NCBI RefSeq assembly: GCF_029846275.1
Contig: NZ_JARVWS010000001.1
Location: 620,001-684,000 of the forward strand
From: Nocardioides sp. CER19
GTDB taxonomy: Bacteria > Actinomycetota > Actinomycetes > Propionibacteriales > Nocardioidaceae
Length of the DNA stretch: 64,000 nt
Direction of reading: 5' to 3'
How positions within the stretch are numbered: position 1 is the first letter of the stretch; the number at the start of each line of letters is the position of its first letter. The translations under genes were made by a program, and so were the position numbers. The notes under the pieces were generated by a model, which saw only the letters and a program-made list of their open reading frames with translations, was not told the origin of the DNA and did not search any database. Positions 58,625 through 64,000 of the stretch are shown piece after piece.

Positions 58625-59587
58625 GTGGACAGCCAGGACACCTCTCAGACGTCGGGCGGCGGTGAGTCGCTCCTCACCGTCATCGTCGCGCTGACCGCCA
58701 ACGGCCTGCTGGCGATCGCCAAGTCCGCCGCGGCGATCCTCACCGGCTCGGCCGCCATGGTCGCCGAGGCCGCGCACTCCTGGGCCGACACGGGGAACGA
58801 GTTCTTCCTCATCCTCGCCGAGCGGCGCGGCGGCCGCCCGCGCGACGAGGCGCACCCGCGCGGCTACGGCCAGGCGACCTACATCTGGTCGCTCGTCGCC
58901 GCCTTCGGACTCTTCTCCGCCGGCGCGATGGTCTCGATCTGGCACGGCGTCACCGACCTGCTCCACCCGTCCCACGAGGAGTCGTCGACGTTCATCGCCA
59001 ACTACGTCGTCCTGGCCCTTGCGCTGGCCCTCGAGGGCACGTCGTTCCTGCAGGCCACCCGGCAGGTCCGCGGCGCCGCCAAGCGGCTCCGCCTGCACCC
59101 GCTGCGCTACGTCGACCGCACCTCCAACCCGACCGTCCGGGCGGTCTTCCTCGAGGACCTCGCCGCCCTGATCGGCATCGCGCTGGCCGCGGCCGGCATC
59201 GGGTTGCACCAGCTCACCGGCGAGGCGGCGTACGACGCGATCGGCTCCATCCTCATCGGCCTCCTGCTCGCCGTGGTGGCCGTCTTCCTCATGCGACGCA
59301 ACATGGAGTACCTCATGGGGGAGGCGCTCGACCCGGGTCTGCGCCAGCAGGTCCTCGGCCGGATGCTCGCCCACCCGCAGATCGACCGGATCACCTACCT
59401 CCACGTCGAGTACGTCGGCCCGCAGCGGCTGTTCGTGGTGGCCGCCGTCGACCTGGTCGGCGACGACGTGGAGTCCCATCTGGCGCTGCGACTGCGGACG
59501 GTCGAGGCCGACATCGAGACCGACGACCTGATCGAGGACGCGATCCTCACCCTGGCGCCTCCGGACGAGCCGGCGCTGACCGGCTGA
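58625..59587 (+). CDS. Cation diffusion facilitator (CDF) transporter
   Basis: This 320-residue protein has six helices and CDF signature residues: TGSAAMVAEAAHSWADTGNEF in helix 2, and a second metal helix with FLEDLAALIGIAL (Glu-Asp). The C-terminal cytoplasmic ferredoxin-like domain spans about 215-300. It exports zinc, iron or manganese in exchange for protons. GTG at 58625 is the preferred start (TACGGG box 6 bases before); ATG at 58592 is possible. No metal regulator is adjacent. Confidence 0.88.
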   Translation: MDSQDTSQTSGGGESLLTVIVALTANGLLAIAKSAAAILTGSAAMVAEAAHSWADTGNEFFLILAERRGGRPRDEAHPRGYGQATYIWSLVAAFGLFSAGAMVSIWHGVTDLLHPSHEESSTFIANYVVLALALALEGTSFLQATRQVRGAAKRLRLHPLRYVDRTSNPTVRAVFLEDLAALIGIALAAAGIGLHQLTGEAAYDAIGSILIGLLLAVVAVFLMRRNMEYLMGEALDPGLRQQVLGRMLAHPQIDRITYLHVEYVGPQRLFVVAAVDLVGDDVESHLALRLRTVEADIETDDLIEDAILTLAPPDEPALTG

Positions 59588-59620
59588 GTGCCCCGGATCA
59601 CAAAATCTTCGGCGAACCGC

Positions 59621-59652
59621 TTGACGCAGGATTAGTTAATCCGGTGAACTAA
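59621..59652 (+). promoter_or_regulatory. Promoter and nested palindromes of the second ROK gene
   Basis: TTGACG (59621-59626) is the -35 box; TGAACT (59645-59650) is a weak -10 box, 7 bases before the ATG, so the mRNA is probably leaderless. GGATTA-GT-TAATCC (59629-59642) and TTAGTT/AACTAA (59632-59652) are overlapping inverted repeats in the spacer and -10. This is the likely ROK operator, allowing self-repression. Confidence 0.6.
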
Positions 59653-59657
59653 CAAAC

Positions 59658-60791
59658 ATGTCACCGTCTCCGGTCGGGCGTCCCCTGCGGCCCCGCGGCA
59701 AGCTCCTCCAGGAGGACGCGCGCCGACACCACCGCGCGCTGCTCCTCCAGGAGCTGTTCCGTGGGGGCCCGGCGAGCCGGGCGGACCTGGCGCGGAGCAC
59801 CGGCCTGACCCGGGTCACCGTGTCCGACCTGGTCGCGGAGCTGGCCGGGGAGGGCCTGCTCGAGGAGCTCGGCGCGCCGGCCGAGACCCGCGTCGGCAAG
59901 CCGCCGACGCTCGTGGGGGTGCTGTCGGACGCCACCCACATCGTCGCGATCGACCTCAGCCCCGACGACCGGATGCGCGGTGCGATCGTCAACCTCGGCG
60001 GCGAGGTGAAGGCGCGTCACGAGCTGGCCCTGGCCGGTGCGACCGGCGTCGACGCGGTCGCGCTGCTCCACCGCCTGGCCACCGAGCTGATCGCCCTCAC
60101 CGACCGCCCGATCCTCGGCGTCGGCGTCGGCAGCCCCGGCGTCGTCGACGCGGCGGGCACGGTCGTCGACGCGCCCAACCTGGGCTGGTCGGACGAGCCG
60201 CTCGCCGACGGGCTCCGGAAGGCGCTCGGGCTGCCGGTCTACGTCGCCAACGACGCCAACACCGCCGTGCTCGGCGAGCACACCTTCGGCGAGGGCAACA
60301 CCGACGGCGGGCTCATGCTCCTCCGGGTCGGCATCGGTGTCGGTGCGGGCCTGGTCCTCGGCGGGGCACTGCTGCACGGCCACCGCGCGGCGGCCGGCGA
60401 GATCGGCCACGTCGTCGTCGACCCCGACGGCGAGCGGTGCGCCTGCGGCCGGGTCGGCTGCCTCGAGACCCTGCTCGCCGCCCCGCGGTTGCGGCAGGCG
60501 ATGGCGGCCGACGAGGCGGGGGCCGACGCGGTGCTGCGTCGGGCCGGCGAGCAGCTGGGCGCCGTACTCGCCCCCGTCGTCGGCACCCTCAACCTCCACG
60601 AGGTCGTCCTGGCCGGACCCGCCGAGCTGCTCGACGGCACGCTGCGCGAGGCCGTCGACGCCACCATCCGGGCGCGGACGATGCCCGTCAGCGGCGACCA
60701 CCTGGTCGTCCGCACCTCGACCCTCGGCGACGACGTCGTGCTGTCCGGAGCGGCAGTGCTCGTCCTCGCCGGAGAGCTCGGCGTCTCCTAG
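59658..60791 (+). CDS. ROK-family transcriptional repressor
   Basis: This 377-residue regulator has a winged helix (about 24-75; ALLLQELFRGGPASRADLARS, TRVTVSDLVAELAGEGLL) and a ROK domain with GVGSPGVVD, ANDANTAVLGE and GEIGHVVVDPDGERCACGRVGC (zinc ligands His251, Cys261, Cys263, Cys268). It heads the CUT1 sugar transporter genes and is likely induced by the transported sugar. A terminator-like hairpin (60791-60814) separates it from the binding protein gene. Confidence 0.92.
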   Translation: MSPSPVGRPLRPRGKLLQEDARRHHRALLLQELFRGGPASRADLARSTGLTRVTVSDLVAELAGEGLLEELGAPAETRVGKPPTLVGVLSDATHIVAIDLSPDDRMRGAIVNLGGEVKARHELALAGATGVDAVALLHRLATELIALTDRPILGVGVGSPGVVDAAGTVVDAPNLGWSDEPLADGLRKALGLPVYVANDANTAVLGEHTFGEGNTDGGLMLLRVGIGVGAGLVLGGALLHGHRAAAGEIGHVVVDPDGERCACGRVGCLETLLAAPRLRQAMAADEAGADAVLRRAGEQLGAVLAPVVGTLNLHEVVLAGPAELLDGTLREAVDATIRARTMPVSGDHLVVRTSTLGDDVVLSGAAVLVLAGELGVS

Positions 60792-60814
60792 CCGAGTCCC
60801 CAGACCGACTCGGC
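60791..60814 (+). terminator. Hairpin between ROK and sugar-binding protein genes
   Basis: GCCGAGTC-CCCAGACC-GACTCGGC is a perfect 8-bp stem overlapping the ROK stop codon. It may end the ROK transcript or attenuate readthrough. Confidence 0.6.
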
Positions 60815-60863
60815 CCTCGAGTCGCCACCCCGAAACACCCCATGGAATGAGAGGAACACTGCG

Positions 60864-62153
60864 GTGCGCATGAAGAAGACACTCGCGGTCGCAGCGGTCG
60901 GGGCGATGCTCGCCCTCAGTGCGTGCGGCAGCAGCGACGGCTCGAGCAACGACAAGAGCGCCGACAGCGGCAGCAAGACCGCCGACATCCGCGTCTGGCT
61001 CAACGGGGCCGACACCCCCGACGACGCCCGCGCCTGGCTGAAGAAGACGTTCGAGGAGCAGAACCCGGGCTCCACGCTGACCATCGAGCAGCAGGAGTGG
61101 GACGGCCTGGTCGAGAAGCTGACCACCGCGCTCTCGAGCGACAAGGAGACGCCCGACGTCGTCGAGGTCGGCAACACCCAGGCCCCGACCTTCACCACCG
61201 CCGGCGCCTTCAGCGACCTGACCGACAACCTCTCGGACCTCGGCGGCGACGACCTGCTCAAGGGCTTCGTCGACGGCGCCACGATCGACGGCAAGACGTT
61301 CGCCGTCCCCTACTACGCGGGCTCGACCTACGTCTTCTACCGCAAGGACCTCTTCAAGAAGGCCGGCATCTCCGCCGTCCCGATCACGACCGACGAGTTC
61401 GTGGACGACGCCATCAAGCTGAAGAAGGCCAACCCGACCCCGAAGAACTTCTCGGGGTTCTGGCTGCCCGGCCAGGACTGGCGCGACGGCGCCGCGTTCC
61501 TCTGGAACACCGGCGGCGACTTCGCGGTCAAGGACGGCGACAGCTGGAAGGGCGCCCTCTCCTCGCCGGCGTCGCAGGAGGGCCTCGCCACGGTCCAGAA
61601 GATCTTCAAGCAGGCCAGTGGCGCGCCCGCCGATGCCACCGAGGCCGACCCCGTCACCCCGTTCTGCGCGGGCGAGATCGGCATGATGGTGCGCCCCGGC
61701 TGGGTCAAGGGCATGCTCGAGGACGCCAAGACCGGCTGCCCCGACATCGCCAAGAACCTGGGCGTCTTCCCGGTCCCGGGCGCCGACGGCCAGCCCGCGC
61801 CGGTGCTCCTGGGTGGCTCGGACCTCGGGATCTCGGCCAAGTCCCAGCACCAGGGCCTGGCCGAGAAGGCGCTCGCCCTCATGCTGAGCGAGGACTACCA
61901 GTCGATCCTCGCCCACCACGGTCTCACCCCGGCGAAGAACTCGCTGTCGTCCAAGCTCGGCTCGGACGAGTACGCGCAGGCCACCATCGCCGCGGCCAGC
62001 AACGCCAAGCTGACCCCGGCCGCCGCCAACTGGGCGCTCATCGAGGGTGACCGCACCCTCGAGGACCTGTTCTCCCAGATCGCGCAGGGTGGCGACCTCG
62101 CGTCCCTCGCCGACAAGGCCGACAGCCACATCGCCGAGGTCCTCAACAAGTAG
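60864..62153 (+). CDS. Extracellular sugar-binding lipoprotein (CUT1)
   Basis: This 429-residue protein has a lipobox (LSAC, Cys21) and a type 1 solute-binding fold (MalE-like): IRVWLNGADTPDDARAWLKK, VVEVGNTQAPTFTTAGAF, FAVPYYAGSTYVFYRKDLFK and PVLLGGSDLGIS. It delivers an oligosaccharide or sugar to the permeases downstream. The GTG start has GAGGAA 7-8 bases upstream; an ATG two codons later has worse spacing. A repeat hairpin separates it from the first permease. Confidence 0.93.
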   Translation: MRMKKTLAVAAVGAMLALSACGSSDGSSNDKSADSGSKTADIRVWLNGADTPDDARAWLKKTFEEQNPGSTLTIEQQEWDGLVEKLTTALSSDKETPDVVEVGNTQAPTFTTAGAFSDLTDNLSDLGGDDLLKGFVDGATIDGKTFAVPYYAGSTYVFYRKDLFKKAGISAVPITTDEFVDDAIKLKKANPTPKNFSGFWLPGQDWRDGAAFLWNTGGDFAVKDGDSWKGALSSPASQEGLATVQKIFKQASGAPADATEADPVTPFCAGEIGMMVRPGWVKGMLEDAKTGCPDIAKNLGVFPVPGADGQPAPVLLGGSDLGISAKSQHQGLAEKALALMLSEDYQSILAHHGLTPAKNSLSSKLGSDEYAQATIAAASNAKLTPAAANWALIEGDRTLEDLFSQIAQGGDLASLADKADSHIAEVLNK

Positions 62154-62162
62154 TCGCGCGTC

Positions 62163-62247
62163 GGGCCTGGTCTCGAGACGCCCTCGCCTAGCGGCTCGGG
62201 CTGCTCGACCAGCGATCGCTCGCTGGTCACACATCGAGACCAGGCCC
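62163..62247. repeat. Inverted repeat between binding-protein and permease genes
   Basis: GGGCCTGGTCTCGA (62163-62176) pairs perfectly with TCGAGACCAGGCCC (62234-62247). The inside contains GCTCGACCAGCGATCGCTCG, related to the dispersed repeat family seen at 47585 and 49241. It may reduce permease expression relative to the binding protein by stabilising the upstream mRNA or stopping transcription. Confidence 0.75.
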
Positions 62248-62294
62248 GCGCCATGCCCGCCGCGACCTCTCCTGAACCGACGACTGGAACCGCC

Positions 62295-63254
62295 ATGACC
62301 ACCACCCAGGAAGTCCTCCCCGCGGAGACGAGCACGCCGGTGAGCAGTGGGCCGGAGCGACGACGCCGCAGCGTCAACGCCCTGCCCTACGGCCTGCTCG
62401 TTCCTGCCACCGCCGCCCTGGCCCTCGCGCTGGGCTACCCGCTCGTACGGCAGGTCGTCCTGTCCTTCCAGGACTTCGGCCTCGCCCAGCAGTTCGGCAA
62501 GCCCCCGGAGTGGGTGGGCCTGCAGAACTACCGCGAGCTGGTCACCGACTCCTACCTGTGGAAGGTCGTCCTCCGGTCCGTCCTCTTCTGCCTCGCCAAC
62601 GCCGCGCTGACCGCGTGCCTCGGGCTCGCCGTCGCGCTGCTCATGATGCGGATGTCGAAGGTGGTCAGGATCGCGGTCCAGGCGGGCCTGCTGCTCGCCT
62701 GGGCGATGCCGGTGGTCGCGTCGATGACGGTGTGGACGTTCCTCTTCGACACCCAGTACGGCATCGTCAACTGGCTGCTCACCCACCTCGGCCTCGACTT
62801 CGACGGTCACGCCTGGCTCCTGCACCCGATGTCGTTCTTCGGGGTCGCCACGGTGATCGTGGTGTGGATGAGCGTCCCGTTCGTCGCGTTCACGATGTAC
62901 GCCGCCCTCACGCAGGTGCCGGAGGAGCTCGTCGAGGCCGCCGAGATCGACGGCGCGACGGGCGGGCAGCGGTTCCGGCACGTCGTACTGCCGACGATCC
63001 GGCCGGTCCTCTACGTCGTCCTGCTGCTGCAGATCATCTGGGACCTGCGCGTCTTCACCCAGATCTTCAACCTGCAGAAGGCGGGCGGCGTCACCGAGCA
63101 GACCAACCTGCTCGGCACGTTCATCTACCGGCAGGGCGTCGGCGGAGGCCACTTCGGCCTCGCCTCGGCGGCCGCCATGTTCATGCTCGCGCTGGCGGTC
63201 GTCATGACGGCTCCCTACGTGCGGCTCATGCTCAAGCAGGAGAAGGAGGCCTGA
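62295..63254 (+). CDS. CUT1 sugar ABC permease (MalF-like)
   Basis: This 319-residue permease has a cytoplasmic N-terminus, six helices and the EAA loop EELVEAAEIDGATGGQRFRHVVLPTIRP, which meets the ATPase. GLQNYRELVTDSYLWKVV is the usual segment before the core. It pairs with the 63256 permease. The start at 62295 is preferred over an upstream ATG because upstream codons overlap the repeat region. The next gene begins 1 base after its stop. Confidence 0.93.
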   Translation: MTTTQEVLPAETSTPVSSGPERRRRSVNALPYGLLVPATAALALALGYPLVRQVVLSFQDFGLAQQFGKPPEWVGLQNYRELVTDSYLWKVVLRSVLFCLANAALTACLGLAVALLMMRMSKVVRIAVQAGLLLAWAMPVVASMTVWTFLFDTQYGIVNWLLTHLGLDFDGHAWLLHPMSFFGVATVIVVWMSVPFVAFTMYAALTQVPEELVEAAEIDGATGGQRFRHVVLPTIRPVLYVVLLLQIIWDLRVFTQIFNLQKAGGVTEQTNLLGTFIYRQGVGGGHFGLASAAAMFMLALAVVMTAPYVRLMLKQEKEA

Positions 63255-63255
63255 G

Positions 63256-64000
63256 ATGGCGAACCGTGTCAGTCCCGCCGGCAGGCTCGGCGCCAACCTC
63301 GCCGGGATCGCGATCTTCCTGGTCTGCGCGTTCCCGGTCTACTGGATGGTCAACAACTCCTTCCTGCCGCGGAACAAGATCCGCAACCCCGACCCGACCT
63401 GGGTGCCCTTCGGCGGCACGCTCGCCAACTACCGCCGGGTCCTGACCGGCGGCCGCATCTGGGACGCCCTGTCGATGTCGCTGATGGTCACCCTGGCGAC
63501 GGTGCTCATCTCGCTGGTCTTCGCGTTCCTCGCGGCCGTCGCGGTGACCCGCTTCCGCTTCCGCGGCCGGATCTCGTTCATCCTCGCGCTGCTGGTGATC
63601 CAGATGATCCCGGTCGAGGGGCTGTTCATCTCCCAGTACAAGATGCTCGAGGGCTTCGGCCTCCTCAACACCGTCGTCGGCCTCACCATCGTGTACGTCG
63701 CCAACGTCCTGCCCTTCACGATCTGGACGCTGCGCGGCTTCGTGGCGGGGGTGCCCTACGAGCTGGAGGAGGCGGCGATGATCGACGGCTGCTCGCGGAT
63801 GCAGGCGTTCTTCCGCGTCACCTTCCCGCTCCTCGCGCCCGGCCTGGTGGCGACCGGCGTCTTCGGCTTCCTGCAGGCCTGGAACGAGTTCACCCTCGCC
63901 GTCGTGGTGATGACCCGGGAGTCGAAGCAGACGCTCCCGGTGTGGCTGTCGGTCTTCACCGACTCCCAGAAGGGCGTGGACTGGGGAGCGGTCCTCGCCG
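63256..64000 (+). CDS. CUT1 sugar ABC permease (MalG-like), partial
   Basis: The 248 complete codons seen cover nearly all of a MalG-type permease: an N-terminal helix ending FPVYWMVNNSF, the ANYRRVL segment, several helices and the EAA loop ELEEAAMIDGCSRMQAFFRVTFPLLAPG, then QAWNEFTLAVVVM. The gene runs off the window end about 30 residues before the usual C-terminus. No ATPase gene is present in the window, as in many actinobacterial CUT1 systems that share an MsiK-type ATPase. Confidence 0.92.
   Translation, partial: MANRVSPAGRLGANLAGIAIFLVCAFPVYWMVNNSFLPRNKIRNPDPTWVPFGGTLANYRRVLTGGRIWDALSMSLMVTLATVLISLVFAFLAAVAVTRFRFRGRISFILALLVIQMIPVEGLFISQYKMLEGFGLLNTVVGLTIVYVANVLPFTIWTLRGFVAGVPYELEEAAMIDGCSRMQAFFRVTFPLLAPGLVATGVFGFLQAWNEFTLAVVVMTRESKQTLPVWLSVFTDSQKGVDWGAVLA

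Noticed and set aside
59661-63296. 1211-codon open frame opposite the ROK and sugar transporter genes
   Set aside because: Low-complexity composition and no domain; the plus strand has well-defined genes.

Overview
The window is chromosomal DNA of a high-GC actinobacterium. Codon third positions are almost all G or C, many genes start with GTG, and many genes look leaderless, with a TANNNT-type -10 box 6-8 bases before the start codon. Protein content (paired ROK regulators, fused carboxyltransferase, ECF sigma and Ser/Thr kinase, VanZ, CDF) and GGTCGAG...GAGCG-type repeats suggest Nocardioides or a close relative. That genus call is an inference from style, not a database match.

Layout. 0.1-5.1 kb: a small unknown protein, tRNA-Ser(CGA), a ROK repressor, and a divergent secreted GH3 glycosidase. 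5.1-11.2 kb: two alpha/beta hydrolases on the minus strand, divergent from a GH1-GH78 (beta-glucosidase and alpha-L-rhamnosidase) operon. 11.3-13.6 kb: a cupin, a membrane protein, a thioesterase, a DksA-type zinc finger and a 47-residue zinc-ribbon-like protein. 13.6-17.2 kb: a minus-strand operon of MBL hydrolase, cupin, NIPSNAP-like remnant and SDR, then a NodD-type LysR gene. A second LysR gene diverges from the first. 18.2-23.6 kb: a minus-strand operon with a single-ATPase CUT2 sugar-type ABC transporter, an FAD monooxygenase and a BBE-type oxidase. 23.8-30.3 kb: a tightly coupled plus-strand operon with ABM protein, FAA hydrolase, ALDH, VOC protein, SDR, extradiol dioxygenase, SDR and a second FAA hydrolase.

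Read together, 1.8-30.3 kb looks like a catabolic island for glycosylated plant aromatics, plausibly rhamnosyl-glucosyl flavonoids. Cytoplasmic GH78 and GH1 would remove the sugars after ABC import. The FAD monooxygenase, extradiol dioxygenase, FAA hydrolases, SDRs and ALDH would then open and shorten the ring. A shared 29-bp element lies upstream of three minus-strand operons of the island (7231, 16152 and 23652), in the same orientation each time. This suggests one regulon, possibly run by one or both LysR proteins. The substrate is inferred.

The remainder is mostly housekeeping and accessory. 30.3-35.0 kb: a PadR-controlled FtsX-type ABC exporter and an EAL phosphodiesterase. 35.0-42.6 kb: a carotenoid-desaturase-like oxidoreductase with an SRPBCC protein, a secreted GH13 amylase, fructosamine kinase, LMW phosphatase, a holin-family protein and VanZ. 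42.7-50.1 kb: a HisC-like aminotransferase, a glutathionyl-hydroquinone-reductase-like protein, a 2-oxoacid dehydrogenase E1a-E1b-E2 operon and a fused acyl-CoA carboxyltransferase. 50.1-59.6 kb: an M1 peptidase coupled to an ECF sigma factor, a divergent Ser/Thr kinase, ABC-F, amidohydrolase, SGNH hydrolase and CDF. 59.6-64 kb: a ROK regulator and a CUT1 sugar ABC importer cut off by the window end. No gap between genes exceeds about 225 bases.
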